Positions 8,065 to 17,343 are shown, counted from the first letter of the stretch. The stretch is DNA of 64,000 nt from Zunongwangia atlantica 22II14-10F7 (GCF_002094855.1 NZ_ARYN01000010.1:124001-188000), one strand, 5' to 3'. Program-made: numbers and translations. Notes: generated by a model from the letters alone, not told the origin.

Positions 8065-9582
8065 ATGTCTTCTAACGTACGCGTAAGATTTGCACCTAGC
8101 CCAACAGGGCCTTTACACATTGGCGGAGTAAGAACAGCTTTATACAACTATTTGTTTGCTAAAAAGCATGGCGGTGACTTTATTTTAAGAATTGAAGATA
8201 CCGATCAAAATAGATATGTTGAAGGAGCTGAACAATATATTATCGATTCTTTAAACTGGTGTAATATTCCTTATGATGAAGGACCAGGAAAAGAAAAAGA
8301 TTGCGGCCCATATCGCCAAAGCGAACGCAAAAGTCTTTATAAAGCTTATGCCGATAAACTTATTGCAAGCGGCGATGCTTACTACGCTTTTGATAGTGCT
8401 GAAGATTTAGACAATCAAAGAAAATCTCACGAAGCTGAGGGTAAAACTTTTATCTACAACTGGCATAATCGTGAAAAACTAGATAATTCATTAGCCTTAA
8501 CAGAAGAAGAGGTTAAAAAAAGAATTGAAAACGGCGAACATTATGTTGTACGTTTTAAATCTCCACAAGACGAAATCCTAAAAATTTCAGATGAAATTAG
8601 AGGAAACATGGAGATCGACACCAATATATTAGACGATAAAGTTTTGTATAAAAGTGACGGGATGCCTACCTATCATTTAGCGAATATTGTAGATGATCAT
8701 TTAATGAAGATCTCTCACGTAATTCGTGGTGAAGAATGGTTACCTTCTTTAGCATTACACTTTATGTTATATCGTGCTTTTGGATGGGATGCTCCAAAAT
8801 TTGCCCATTTACCACTTATTCTAAAACCACAGGGAAAAGGAAAATTAAGTAAACGCGATGGTGATAAATTAGGTTTCCCAGTATTTCCGCTAGAATGGAA
8901 AGATCCAAAAACCAATGAAATTTCAGCTGGATATCGTGAAGATGGATATTTTCCTGAAGCGGTTACTAATATGTTAGCTTTCTTAGGTTGGAATCCAGGA
9001 ACTGAACAGGAATTCTTTTCTTTAGAAGAATTAGCTGAAGCTTTTGATCTTAAAAGAGTACATAAAGGTGGAGCAAAATTTGATCCTGAAAAAACAAAAT
9101 GGTTCCAGCAACATTATTTACAAGAAGCCGATAATGATTTTATTGCTGAAGAATTTTTAGAAATTTTAAAGCATAAAGAAATTGAAGCTACCAAAGACTA
9201 CACAAAACATGTAGTAGCATTGGTAAAAGAAAGAGCAGTTTTTATCGAAGATATTTGGGAACAGGGATTTTATTTCTTCACCTCCCCTACTTCTTACGAT
9301 CCTAAAAATACCAAAAAAGCCTGGAAAGAAGATACTAACCCTTTAATGACAGAGCTTATTGAAGTTTTAGAAAATGTTGAAGATTTTAAAGCTGAACTAA
9401 TTTCTGAAAAAGTAAAATCATGGATCACCAGTAAAGAAATTGGTTTTGGGAAAATTATGCAACCTTATAGAATTTCTTTAGTAGGTTCTTTACAGGGAGC
9501 AGATCTTTTTGAAATTTCTGAAGCAATAGGAAAACAGGAAACAATTTCAAGAATTCAACAAGCTATTAAGACACTAAGCTAA
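8065..9582 (+). CDS. gltX: Glutamate--tRNA ligase
   Basis: This 505-residue protein charges tRNA with glutamate and is a class I synthetase. The HIGH-type motif reads PTGPLHIGG near residue 10, and the KMSKS-type motif reads GKLSKRDGD in the middle. Both are followed by the usual helical anticodon-binding C-terminal part. I place the start at ATG 8065 (MSSNVRVRFAPSPTG), where family homology begins. The longer frame from TTG 8020 would add 15 unrelated residues and overlaps the -7 element. A strong hairpin terminator follows the gene. Confidence 0.97.
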   Translation: MSSNVRVRFAPSPTGPLHIGGVRTALYNYLFAKKHGGDFILRIEDTDQNRYVEGAEQYIIDSLNWCNIPYDEGPGKEKDCGPYRQSERKSLYKAYADKLIASGDAYYAFDSAEDLDNQRKSHEAEGKTFIYNWHNREKLDNSLALTEEEVKKRIENGEHYVVRFKSPQDEILKISDEIRGNMEIDTNILDDKVLYKSDGMPTYHLANIVDDHLMKISHVIRGEEWLPSLALHFMLYRAFGWDAPKFAHLPLILKPQGKGKLSKRDGDKLGFPVFPLEWKDPKTNEISAGYREDGYFPEAVTNMLAFLGWNPGTEQEFFSLEELAEAFDLKRVHKGGAKFDPEKTKWFQQHYLQEADNDFIAEEFLEILKHKEIEATKDYTKHVVALVKERAVFIEDIWEQGFYFFTSPTSYDPKNTKKAWKEDTNPLMTELIEVLENVEDFKAELISEKVKSWITSKEIGFGKIMQPYRISLVGSLQGADLFEISEAIGKQETISRIQQAIKTLS

Positions 9583-9604
9583 AATTAGGCGATTTTAGAC
9601 AAAA

Positions 9605-9637
9605 ATAAAAGGCTTCTATTTTTAGAAGCCTTTTTTA
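9605..9637. terminator. Bidirectional intrinsic terminator after gltX
   Basis: AAAAGGCTTCTA and TAGAAGCCTTTT form a stem with a short T-rich loop, with T runs on both sides. It lies between the convergent gltX and the small DUF6327-like gene, so it can serve both. Confidence 0.85.
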
Positions 9638-9658
9638 ATATCTTTTTAGAGCGTTTCT

Positions 9659-9889
9659 CTATTTAGATGAAGTAACTACTCGTTTTACTCCAAAAATCTT
9701 CGCTACAGCCTTTAAAACGATTGCTTTTTGCATAATTGCTCCAACAGCATTTCCAACTACACGAATTGGAGAAAGCGAATCTTTTACTTCTTCTATTGTA
9801 AGTTTAATTTCTTCTTTATCGATTTGCGTTTGAAGTTTTAAAATTTTTAAATCTCTATCTATTTCTTCAAAACTTGAATACTGTTTCAT
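9659..9889 (-). CDS. Small conserved protein, DUF6327-like
   Basis: The 76-residue product starts MKQYSSFEEIDRDLKILKLQ and is helical throughout, with an amphipathic basic C-terminus. I recall the same N-terminus in flavobacterial proteins annotated DUF6327, but I cannot verify the number. It overlaps the upstream holin-like gene by one base and is the third gene of the ytxH-like/holin-like cluster. The cluster resembles the small membrane-associated sets (YtxH, YqjE-like, YqjK-like) found in stress-induced operons. The function is unknown. Confidence 0.65.
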   Translation of the reverse strand: MKQYSSFEEIDRDLKILKLQTQIDKEEIKLTIEEVKDSLSPIRVVGNAVGAIMQKAIVLKAVAKIFGVKRVVTSSK

Positions 9890-10245
9890 TAATTGTCTTC
9901 ATTAAAAATTTCACGTGAAAACTTCTTCAGCATAAACTTGGTTAGTGGTTTTTTGCCAAAGATTACGAACAGAACAATCAAAATCAAATAAAATGCCCCA
10001 ACAATAAAAAATCCCGCTGAAGGCTGTTCTAAAGCAGCACTTATTGCAAAGGCCACACCTATAGAAATAAATGCTACCGCTGTACTAAGCGCAAAAGCAA
10101 CGATCAAAAACATAACCAGTAAAATGGCAGATTTTGAAGATTGCTTAAAAATTAAAAGTTTATAATACTCGGCATTAGAGTGTGCAAATGCCTTTACATT
10201 ATCGTTAAGTTCGTCAATACTATTAGTGAGTTTTTCAAACGCCAT
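9889..10245 (-). CDS. Phage-holin/YqjE-like small membrane protein
   Basis: This 118-residue product has a hydrophilic N-terminal helix (about 1-35), then two long hydrophobic segments (about 38-70 and 78-100) and a basic C-terminus. That layout matches the Phage_holin_3_6/YqjE group, which despite its name is usually chromosomal and not lytic. It starts 5 bases after the YtxH-like gene and overlaps the next gene by one base, so the three are surely co-translated. A role in envelope stress is inferred from gene neighbourhood only. Confidence 0.7.
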   Translation of the reverse strand: MAFEKLTNSIDELNDNVKAFAHSNAEYYKLLIFKQSSKSAILLVMFLIVAFALSTAVAFISIGVAFAISAALEQPSAGFFIVGAFYLILIVLFVIFGKKPLTKFMLKKFSREIFNEDN

Positions 10246-10250
10246 AAAAA

Positions 10251-10625
10251 TTAAACCACTACTTTATTCGCTTTTGTCTCAGCTTCTTCTTTCTTGACTT
10301 CCTTTTGCAATTTAGCGTTTTGCTTTCTTAACTCTTCCAATTTAGATTCCATTGCAGATAAAATATCATCAGCTTTATGGCTGGCATTAGAAAGTGTTTC
10401 TTCTAATCTTTCTTCGAAATCTAACTTCGCTTTTTTTGCTTTTTCAGTTAAATTAGATGCTGTTTCATTATACTTTTTAGAAAAGCGATCTTGCGCATCT
10501 AAAGCATCTTTTTTAAGTTTCTTTCTTGTTTTTTCACCTTTATCGGGAGCATATAATAAACCGATTCCTGCTCCAATAGCTGCGCCGGTTACCAATGCTA
10601 ACAATGTGCTTCCTGTATTTGCCAT
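10251..10625 (-). CDS. YtxH-domain protein
   Basis: Starting at ATG 10625 (MANTGSTLLALVTG), the product is 124 residues. An N-terminal hydrophobic glycine-rich segment contains the YtxH hallmark GAAIGAGIGLLYAPDKGEKT (about residues 13-32), followed by a long charged coiled coil rich in Lys, Glu and Ala. YtxH proteins are membrane-attached and often induced by general stress. The longer frame that begins at TTG 10661 is rejected because that codon forms part of the minus-strand -7 element. It is the first gene of a tight three-gene operon. Confidence 0.85.
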   Translation of the reverse strand: MANTGSTLLALVTGAAIGAGIGLLYAPDKGEKTRKKLKKDALDAQDRFSKKYNETASNLTEKAKKAKLDFEERLEETLSNASHKADDILSAMESKLEELRKQNAKLQKEVKKEEAETKANKVVV

Positions 10626-10658
10626 AATAAAATAAAGTTTTGGATTTATACTTTCTCT

Positions 10659-10702
10659 CAAATATACAGTATCAACCGGTTATCCCTTGTTAATAACCGG
10701 TT
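10659..10702 (-). promoter_or_regulatory. Promoter and 10-bp inverted repeat ahead of the YtxH operon
   Basis: On the minus strand TATATTTG (10659-10666) matches the -7 consensus. Just upstream of it, AACCGGTTAT (10674-10683) and ATAACCGGTT (10693-10702) form a perfect 10-bp inverted repeat with a 9-base spacer. It covers the position where a -33 element should be, and no TTG with normal spacing is visible. The arrangement suggests control by a dimeric regulator, either activator or repressor. Confidence 0.5.
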
Positions 10703-10755
10703 AATATGTATTTTGGCTATACTAAAATATTCTTAAACAAGAACTTATGCAACTA

Positions 10756-12435
10756 TTACTTCTGTAATTTAGCCCAACTATCTCTTAGGCCTACAGTTTT
10801 ATTGAACACTAAATGTTCTTTTGTACTGTCTTTATCTATACAGAAATATCCAATTCTTTGAAATTGAAATTTATCTAATTCTTCAGCAGAACTTAAACTA
10901 GGCTCTACATAACCGGTAATTACATTTAATGAATCTGGATTTACAAATTCCAGAAAATCTCTGTCTTTTACTCCATCTGGAGCTTCTTCAGTAAACAAAC
11001 GATCGTAAAGACGTACCTCTGCTTTTAAAGCATGTTTAATAGATACCCAATGCAATGTTCCCTTTACCTTTCTTAAAGATTCCTCTGTACCGCTACCGCT
11101 TTTACTCTTAGGATCGTAAGTACAGTGTATTTCTAAAATATTTCCTTCTTCGTCTTTTACAACATCCTCGCCTTTTATGATGTAGGCGTTTTTAAGACGT
11201 ACCTCTTTACCAAGTGTTAATCTAAAGAATTTACGATTTGCACTTTCTTTAAAATCCTCTCTTTCGATATATAACTCTCGGCTAAACGGAACCTGTCTTG
11301 TTCCTGCAGCTTCATCTTCAGGATTATTTTCAGCTTCAAGCCATTCTTCTTCTCCTTCAGGATAATTAGTGATCACCAATTTTACTGGATCTAAAACACC
11401 CATCACTCGTGGTGCTTTCTTATTTAGATCTTCACGAGCACAAAATTCTAAGTGAGAAACATCGATCATATTTTCACGTTTCCCAACTCCAATAGAATCA
11501 GCAAAATTTTTAATAGCTTCTGGAGTATATCCTCTTCGTCTTAAGCCAGAAATTGTTGGCATTCTTGGATCATCCCAGGATTGTACAATTCCCTTTTCTA
11601 CTAATTGTGCCAATTTACGTTTACTCACAACGGTATGACTAAGATTTCTACGTGCAAATTCACGCTGTTTAGGGATAAATTCTCCCTCTTTACTCACCTT
11701 TGCAATAAACCAGTTATATAATTCTCTATGCGGTAAAAATTCTAGTGTACAAAACGAATGTGAAACCTGTTCTATAAAATCACTTTCACCATGTGCCCAA
11801 TCGTACATTGGATAAATTTTCCATTCACTTTCTGTACGATGATGTGGTTTATGCACACAACGATACATAATAGGATCGCGCATTAGCATATTTCCGCTGG
11901 CCATGTCTATTTTAGCACGAAGAACATGAGCACCTTCTGCCGTTTCTCCATTCTTCATTTGCTCAAAAAGTTCCAGATTTTCTTCAACACTTCTGTTTCT
12001 ATAAGGACTTTCACTTCCTGGTTGTGTTGGTGTTCCCTTTTGCTCTGCAATTGCTTCAGAGGTCTGGCTATCTACATACGCATCGCCATTCTTAATCATT
12101 TCAACAGCCCAATCATACAATTGCTGAAAATAATCTGATGCATAACATTCTTTAGCCCATTCGTAACCAAGCCAAGCTACATCTCTTTTAATCGCATCAA
12201 CAAACTCTCTTTCTTCTTTGATTGGATTGGTATCATCAAATCTTAGATTTACAGGAGCTTCATATTTCTCTCCCAAACCAAAATTTAAACAAATCGAAGA
12301 AGCGTGCCCTATATGCAGATAACCATTAGGTTCTGGCGGAAAACGAAACATTAAATTTTCCTTTTTATAATCTGCTTTTAAATCTTCTTCTATAATTTGC
12401 TCAATAAAATTGAGTGATTTTTTTTCTTCAGCCAT
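10756..12435 (-). CDS. glnS: Glutamine--tRNA ligase
   Basis: This 559-residue class I synthetase charges tRNA-Gln. The HIGH region reads PEPNGYLHIGHASS near residue 32, and the KMSKS-type loop reads HTVVSKRKL in the middle. The two beta-barrel anticodon-binding domains fill the C-terminal 220 residues. The length matches the bacterial family (about 550). With gltX also present, the organism probably makes Gln-tRNA directly. It appears to be transcribed alone, and the 416-base gap upstream contains a dispersed repeat. Confidence 0.97.
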   Translation of the reverse strand: MAEEKKSLNFIEQIIEEDLKADYKKENLMFRFPPEPNGYLHIGHASSICLNFGLGEKYEAPVNLRFDDTNPIKEEREFVDAIKRDVAWLGYEWAKECYASDYFQQLYDWAVEMIKNGDAYVDSQTSEAIAEQKGTPTQPGSESPYRNRSVEENLELFEQMKNGETAEGAHVLRAKIDMASGNMLMRDPIMYRCVHKPHHRTESEWKIYPMYDWAHGESDFIEQVSHSFCTLEFLPHRELYNWFIAKVSKEGEFIPKQREFARRNLSHTVVSKRKLAQLVEKGIVQSWDDPRMPTISGLRRRGYTPEAIKNFADSIGVGKRENMIDVSHLEFCAREDLNKKAPRVMGVLDPVKLVITNYPEGEEEWLEAENNPEDEAAGTRQVPFSRELYIEREDFKESANRKFFRLTLGKEVRLKNAYIIKGEDVVKDEEGNILEIHCTYDPKSKSGSGTEESLRKVKGTLHWVSIKHALKAEVRLYDRLFTEEAPDGVKDRDFLEFVNPDSLNVITGYVEPSLSSAEELDKFQFQRIGYFCIDKDSTKEHLVFNKTVGLRDSWAKLQK

Positions 12436-12593
12436 ACGTTAAATCAGCATCCCAATTACAGGATATGAATAAATATTTAGTTCAAAATCTATAAAATTTC
12501 ATCCAATTTTAAGGACAAAATAAATTGCTCTTTTCTTTAAATTAAGATTTGAATCCTGATAAAATGAACTATCAGATCAAATCTCGAACCAAG

Positions 12594-12680
12594 TAAATTA
12601 CCTCGAGGCAAGCCTACAAAGCATTCCTTGGAAATAATTTTTAATTTCAAGACAAGCCTCTAGGTATTATACCCTTTGGC
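12594..12680. repeat. Dispersed GAGGC/GCCTC intergenic element, copy 1
   Basis: The element has a GAGGCAAGCCT block at one end and ACAAGCCTCTAGGTATTATACCC at the other, about 40 bases apart. A similar arrangement recurs at 20998-21081, and a shorter relative at 62701-62741. It occupies the middle of the gene-free stretch 12436-12829, in which nothing else was recognised. Confidence 0.5.
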
Positions 12681-12829
12681 GGTGCCAATAAAATAAGTTA
12701 CAAAGTTATCAAAAATTAATGCATCGCATAAAGTTATCTTAAGCAGAATTATATATCGAATCTTAAAATGAAAATTACTACGGAAGAAAACAATTCAGCA
12801 TAAATAATTTTAAAGAATTAAAACAGTCC

Positions 12830-12837
12830 TATCTTTG
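12830..12837 (+). promoter_or_regulatory. -7 promoter element for folB
   Basis: TATCTTTG fits TAnnTTTG and lies 14 bases before the GTG start, which supports a very short leader. No clear -33 TTG is visible. Confidence 0.45.
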
Positions 12838-12851
12838 CCAAAAACTTATTT

Positions 12852-13208
12852 GTGGGAAGTATTAAACTGAAGAACATTAGGGTATTTGCTTATCATGGCT
12901 GCCTGGTTGAAGAAGGAAAAATAGGAAGCGATTATCGCGTAGATCTTAAAGTAAAAGGCGATCTATCTAATTCGGCTACATCAGACGAGTTAGTAGACAC
13001 CATCGATTATGTTCATTTAAACAAAATCGTTAAAGAAGAAATGGCCATAAGATCTAAACTTTTAGAGAGTGTAGCGCAGCGTATTAATAATCGCGTGTTG
13101 CAAGAAATTTTAATGGTACAAAAGGTAAAGGTTTCAGTATCAAAAATTAACCCGCCAATTGGAGGTAATGTAGAAATGGTTAGTGTAACGCTAAGTAAAT
13201 CCAGATAA
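12852..13208 (+). CDS. folB: Dihydroneopterin aldolase
   Basis: The 118-residue product matches FolB, which cleaves 7,8-dihydroneopterin to 6-hydroxymethyl-7,8-dihydropterin and glycolaldehyde in folate synthesis. Characteristic segments are the N-terminal VFAYHGCLVEEGKIG, the middle TIDYVHL with its Tyr, and the C-terminal VSVSKINPPIGG containing the substrate Lys and Pro-Pro. The start codon is GTG at 12852; no upstream ATG fits and the -7 element lies just before it. The tRNA-Cys gene follows on the same strand with its own -7-like element. Confidence 0.93.
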   Translation: MGSIKLKNIRVFAYHGCLVEEGKIGSDYRVDLKVKGDLSNSATSDELVDTIDYVHLNKIVKEEMAIRSKLLESVAQRINNRVLQEILMVQKVKVSVSKINPPIGGNVEMVSVTLSKSR

Positions 13209-13238
13209 AATTTTAGTTTTAGAACTTAAAATTTTTAT

Positions 13239-13246
13239 TACATTTG
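13239..13246 (+). promoter_or_regulatory. -7 promoter element for tRNA-Cys
   Basis: TACATTTG fits TAnnTTTG and lies 17 bases before the tRNA. The -33 region is not a clear match. Confidence 0.5.
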
Positions 13247-13263
13247 CGTTCCCTAATTAAAAG

Positions 13264-13334
13264 GGCATCGTGGCCGAGTGGCTAGGCAGTGGTCTGCAAA
13301 ACCATGTACAGCGGTTCGAATCCGCTCGATGCCT
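13264..13334 (+). tRNA. tRNA-Cys (anticodon GCA)
   Basis: The acceptor strands GGCATCG and CGATGCC pair fully. The anticodon stem (TGGT/ACCA) holds the loop CTGCAAA with anticodon GCA. The T arm GCGGTTCGAATCCGC is canonical. The discriminator is T/U as expected for Cys, and CCA is not encoded. A strong terminator follows. Confidence 0.95.
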
Positions 13335-13340
13335 CAACAA

Positions 13341-13377
13341 AAAAGGCTTTCCAGATTTTTGGAAAGCCTTTTTTTAT
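13341..13377 (+). terminator. Intrinsic terminator after tRNA-Cys
   Basis: AAAAGGCTTTCC and GGAAAGCCTTTT form a 12-bp stem with a short T-rich loop and a terminal T run. Confidence 0.9.
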
Positions 13378-13527
13378 TTCATATTTCTAAGTAAATTAGA
13401 TTATATACTTCAGGTATATTCAAAGAAATCTCCAAAAATAGTTACTAAAATTATCGATTTTCAGCATTATTTTTTTTCAACCTCAGTATAAAGAATAAGG
13501 AATATTAGGGCGAACCCAGGAAAAAAT

Positions 13528-14232
13528 TTACTCGAAAAGACCTATCCCATCACCCGGGGTAATATTATCTATTTGTTCTCTAATTTCGTTTACTTCACCA
13601 GGAAAAGCTCCTTGAGAGATCAAAACAATTCCAAAAACAATTAGCATAATACTAATTCCTTTCTTCATTAAATAAATTCGTTTAGGCGTAAGCTTTCTAT
13701 TAAGTTTTTTAGCCAGTAAGATTTTAAAAACATCAACAATAAGGTAGGTCACTAAAACTGTACTAAAAAACACTAAAATTCGATCGCTTTGCATTTCTAA
13801 TCTAGGTCCAAAAACAATGATTAAACCAAGCCAAAAGCCAAGTACTCCCACATTAATAAAATTCAGTAAAAAACCTTTTAAAGCTAATCCCAGATAATCA
13901 CTTTTTCCTAGCTTTCTAATATCCGGACTTTCTTCTTCCTGCGGTAATGATTTTTTTGTCTGAATAAAAGTCATCACACCATAGGTAGTAAGAATCACAC
14001 CACCAAAAATGAATAATGCTGGATCGTCTTTTATACGTTCAAGCAGTTTGGTAGTACTTAAATATGCAATGAAAAGGAAAACTGTATCTGCAATTATTAC
14101 ACCTAAATCAAAAGATATAGCAGCCCTAAAGCCTTTTATTGCTGCGGTTTCCAGTAATACGAAAAAAACTGGTCCCAACATAAAAGCCAAAAATAAGCCT
14201 AATGGCATGGCTGCTAAAATATCATGTAGCAT
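13528..14232 (-). CDS. LysE-family amino-acid exporter
   Basis: This 234-residue protein has about six hydrophobic segments. Its N-terminal signature PLGLFLAFMLGPVFFVLLET (about residues 11-30) is typical of the LysE/RhtB superfamily, which exports amino acids. A polar loop at about 90-110 separates the two halves. Substrate specificity cannot be predicted. The gene is convergent with tRNA-Cys and is followed upstream by the GIN-domain gene 30 bases away, so it may be co-transcribed with rnr and the GIN gene. Confidence 0.85.
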   Translation of the reverse strand: MLHDILAAMPLGLFLAFMLGPVFFVLLETAAIKGFRAAISFDLGVIIADTVFLFIAYLSTTKLLERIKDDPALFIFGGVILTTYGVMTFIQTKKSLPQEEESPDIRKLGKSDYLGLALKGFLLNFINVGVLGFWLGLIIVFGPRLEMQSDRILVFFSTVLVTYLIVDVFKILLAKKLNRKLTPKRIYLMKKGISIMLIVFGIVLISQGAFPGEVNEIREQIDNITPGDGIGLFE

Positions 14233-14262
14233 AAGCTGTATTTAGAATGCAAAAATAAAAGA

Positions 14263-14937
14263 TTAGTTCTTTCTCACCACTTTACCACCAAACAATGTGC
14301 TTTTATCTATCTCTTCTGGATCGCCATACACATTTACGGTACCTCCTGCTCTAACCTTAGCAGTTACTTTTCCAGTTACAGTTACATCGGCCACACCACC
14401 TGCTTTAATATCTACGTTTAGATACTCAGATTGCAGGTTTTTAGCGTAATATTTTCCGCCAGTATTAATATTTACTTCCTGGTGATTTACTTTTCCTGAA
14501 GGTGTTAATTCACCACCACTTCTAATTAGCGCTATTAAATTATCAACTTCAAACTCACCCGTAATATCGCCACCTTCCTGAGCTTCCAGCGTGAAAAATT
14601 CAGCATTAATTTTATCGGCTATAATTATTGAAGCATTTTGTTTAGCTCTAATCTCATCAATACTTTTGTAATAAAGTAGTACCTGGGTATCGTCATCTTC
14701 ATCAAAAATATTATCGATTCCTAACTTTATTTTTAAAGTAGCATTTTCTACATCAAATTCTACATCTTCCCTACTCTCGCCAGTTACAACCGCTTTATTC
14801 TCATTAGATCTAACAAGTTTTACGGGTAAACCATCGTAAACAAATATCTTCTGAAAATCTGCAAGATCATGTTTAGTTTCCTGTGCATTTAGGTTTAATC
14901 CTAAAACCACAAATGCAATAATCATTATCTTTTTCAT
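14263..14937 (-). CDS. Secreted GIN-domain (DUF2807) protein
   Basis: The 224-residue product has an N-terminal signal peptide (cleaved about residue 19, after LNLNA) followed by repetitive beta strands rich in Val, Thr and Gly. This fits the putative auto-transporter adhesin head GIN domain, a right-handed beta-helix fold common in Bacteroidota. Function is unknown; a cell-surface or periplasmic location is inferred. It lies 15 bases downstream of rnr on the same strand. Confidence 0.8.
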   Translation of the reverse strand: MKKIMIIAFVVLGLNLNAQETKHDLADFQKIFVYDGLPVKLVRSNENKAVVTGESREDVEFDVENATLKIKLGIDNIFDEDDDTQVLLYYKSIDEIRAKQNASIIIADKINAEFFTLEAQEGGDITGEFEVDNLIALIRSGGELTPSGKVNHQEVNINTGGKYYAKNLQSEYLNVDIKAGGVADVTVTGKVTAKVRAGGTVNVYGDPEEIDKSTLFGGKVVRKN

Positions 14938-14952
14938 GCTTTTTAAATTAAT

Positions 14953-17163
14953 CTATCTTTCAAAATCTTCTCTTAATCCCAACATAGTAAAATCTAAATG
15001 ACGTTTTACTAGATCGGCATTTTTTACTTTTACATAAACCTCGTCACCTAACTGATAGGTCTTATTAGTTTTTCTACCAATAACAGCATAATGCTCTTCG
15101 TTAAATTCGTAATGATCGTCTGTTAGATCACGTAAACGAATCATTCCTTCGCATTTATTTTGTTCAATTTCTACAAAAATTCCCCAATCGGTTACTCCAG
15201 AGATCACACCCAAAAATTCTTCGTCCTGGTGATCCTGCATAAATTTAACCTGCATGTATTTTATCGAATCACGCTCGGCATTTGCTGCAAGATTTTCCAT
15301 CTCACTGCTATGATGACATTTTTCATCATAAACATCTTCACTGGCAGAATCTGCTCCGTCCAGATATTTTTGTAACAAACGATGTACCATAACATCTGGG
15401 TAACGACGAATTGGCGAGGTAAAATGTGTGTAATAGTCGAAAGCTAAACCGTAATGCCCAATATTTTCTGTACCGTAATACGCTTTACTCATCGTTCTAA
15501 TCGCAAGTGTATCTACAAGGTTTTGTTCCTTTTTACCCTGCACATCTTTTAAAAGACTATTTAGAGAGCTTGTAACGCTTTTTCTATCGGTTAGATTAAG
15601 AGAATGTCCAAAACGCCCAACAACAGTTTGTAAGGATGCTAATTTTTCTTCATTTGGCTCGTCATGGCAACGATACACAAAAGTTTTCTTCGGTTTTTGT
15701 TTTCCTATGAATTCGGCTACTTTTTTATTGGCAAGCAGCATAAATTCTTCGATAAGCTTATTAGCATCTTTAGAAGTTTTAAAGAATACACCTACTGGTT
15801 CGTTTTCTTCATCCAGATGAAATTTCACTTCAACTTTATCAAAAGAAATGGCTCCATCTCGCATTCTTACCGATCGCATTTTTTTTGCTAATCGATCTAA
15901 TTCTAAAACAGCTTCAACGATATTATCATCTACTTCATAAGCTCCTTCTTCACGAATCGAAATATCTTCTGGGATCGTATTTTCTTTGGTTTCTATAATA
16001 TGCTGCGCTTCTTCATAAGCGAATCTGGCATCAGAATAGGTTACCGTTCTACCAAACCACTGGTCTTTTACCTTTGCATTTTTATCCAATTCGAAAACAG
16101 CAGAAAAAGTATATTTTTCTTCATGTGGTCTTAAAGAACAGGCTCCGTTCGACAAAATTTCAGGAAGCATTGGCACTACCCTATCTACCAAATAAACAGA
16201 AGTTGCACGTTCGTAAGCTTCTTCATCTAGAATCGTATCTGGTTGTAAATAATGCGAAACATCGGCGATATGAACACCAAGTTCTATATTTCCGTTTTCT
16301 AATTTTCTAAAACTTAAGGCATCATCAAAATCCTTAGCGTCCTTTGGGTCGATTGTAAAAGTTAAAACATCGCGCATATCACGACGCTTTTTTATTTCAT
16401 CTTCAGTAATCGAAAGATCGATCTTATTTGCAAATTCTTCTACTTCTTCAGGAAAATCTGCTGGTAAACCATATTGTGCTAAGATTGAATGAATTTCAGT
16501 ATTATGATGTCCAGGAGTTCCTAAGACTCTGGTAATAATTCCAAAAGGTGAATCGGCTCTTTTTGGCCAGTCATCAAATTCTACCAAAACCTTATCGCCA
16601 TCCTGTGCTTCTCCTAATTTGTTTTTCTGAACAAAAAAGTCGGTATACATCTTTGGATCATCGATCACTACAAATCCAAAATCTTTCTTCAGCTGTAAAA
16701 CACCAACAAAACTGCTTCGTTTACGTTTGATGATTTTAGTTATTTCTCCTTCAGATTTTTTTCTTCTTCGGTGTTTATAAACATAAATTTCTACCTCGTC
16801 CCCATGAAAAGCTGAATTTAAGTTTTGTTGCGGAATCATAATATCTTCTTCAAACTCATCCACAATAACAAATCCATAACCTTTGGTAGACATATCTAAA
16901 ATACCGGTGTGATAATTCGCACCTTTTTCTACCATAAACTTTCCACGATCTACCTGGTTGATTTCTTTTTTAGCCGCTAACTGTGCTAATTTCTTGGTAA
17001 TTTGATTTCGGCTGCTAGGATCGTCTACACCTAATTTTGCCGCTATTTGTTTATAATTATACGCTTTACCGGCATCCTTTCTTAGAATATCGGTGATCTT
17101 TTTATCAAGATTACCCAGTTTACCACTGGATTTATTGTTTTTCTTCTTTCGTTTCATTCCCAT
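14953..17163 (-). CDS. rnr: Ribonuclease R
   Basis: At 736 residues this is a full RNase R, a processive 3'-5' exoribonuclease that degrades structured RNA. A basic N-terminus and helix-turn-helix-like segment (1-75) is followed by two cold-shock OB domains (about 80-225). The RNB catalytic domain carries the metal ligands in DPKDAKDFDDALSF and the signature HFTSPIRRYPDVMVHRLLQK. A C-terminal S1 domain (about 640-725) completes it. It is the first gene of a likely rnr > GIN > LysE run. Confidence 0.95.
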   Translation of the reverse strand: MGMKRKKKNNKSSGKLGNLDKKITDILRKDAGKAYNYKQIAAKLGVDDPSSRNQITKKLAQLAAKKEINQVDRGKFMVEKGANYHTGILDMSTKGYGFVIVDEFEEDIMIPQQNLNSAFHGDEVEIYVYKHRRRKKSEGEITKIIKRKRSSFVGVLQLKKDFGFVVIDDPKMYTDFFVQKNKLGEAQDGDKVLVEFDDWPKRADSPFGIITRVLGTPGHHNTEIHSILAQYGLPADFPEEVEEFANKIDLSITEDEIKKRRDMRDVLTFTIDPKDAKDFDDALSFRKLENGNIELGVHIADVSHYLQPDTILDEEAYERATSVYLVDRVVPMLPEILSNGACSLRPHEEKYTFSAVFELDKNAKVKDQWFGRTVTYSDARFAYEEAQHIIETKENTIPEDISIREEGAYEVDDNIVEAVLELDRLAKKMRSVRMRDGAISFDKVEVKFHLDEENEPVGVFFKTSKDANKLIEEFMLLANKKVAEFIGKQKPKKTFVYRCHDEPNEEKLASLQTVVGRFGHSLNLTDRKSVTSSLNSLLKDVQGKKEQNLVDTLAIRTMSKAYYGTENIGHYGLAFDYYTHFTSPIRRYPDVMVHRLLQKYLDGADSASEDVYDEKCHHSSEMENLAANAERDSIKYMQVKFMQDHQDEEFLGVISGVTDWGIFVEIEQNKCEGMIRLRDLTDDHYEFNEEHYAVIGRKTNKTYQLGDEVYVKVKNADLVKRHLDFTMLGLREDFER

Positions 17164-17343
17164 ATACAGGTAAAATTAGTGTATATAACTGATTTTAGAT
17201 GAAAATGAATGTAAAGTTTTGTTAAGTGCATTCTAAACAAGTTCTAAGAGTTTTAGTAAGAAAAGATGAAAATTAACGTCTAAGGCCTAAAATAAAGACC
17301 AAATTCCTGCGTTAAAAATGTTATAATTATCTTAATAATTTCT

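Noticed and set aside
9909-9920. TTTCACGTGAAA as a third parS site
   Set aside because: Only 12 of 16 positions fit, missing the outer G and C that ParB needs, and it lies within a coding sequence.
10626-10661. Extended YtxH start at TTG 10661
   Set aside because: The TTG is the last part of the TATATTTG promoter element; the ATG at 10625 starts the conserved region.
13270-13491. 73-codon open frame starting MAEWLGSG on the + strand
   Set aside because: It overlaps tRNA-Cys and its terminator. The codons read the tRNA sequence, and there is no independent coding signal.
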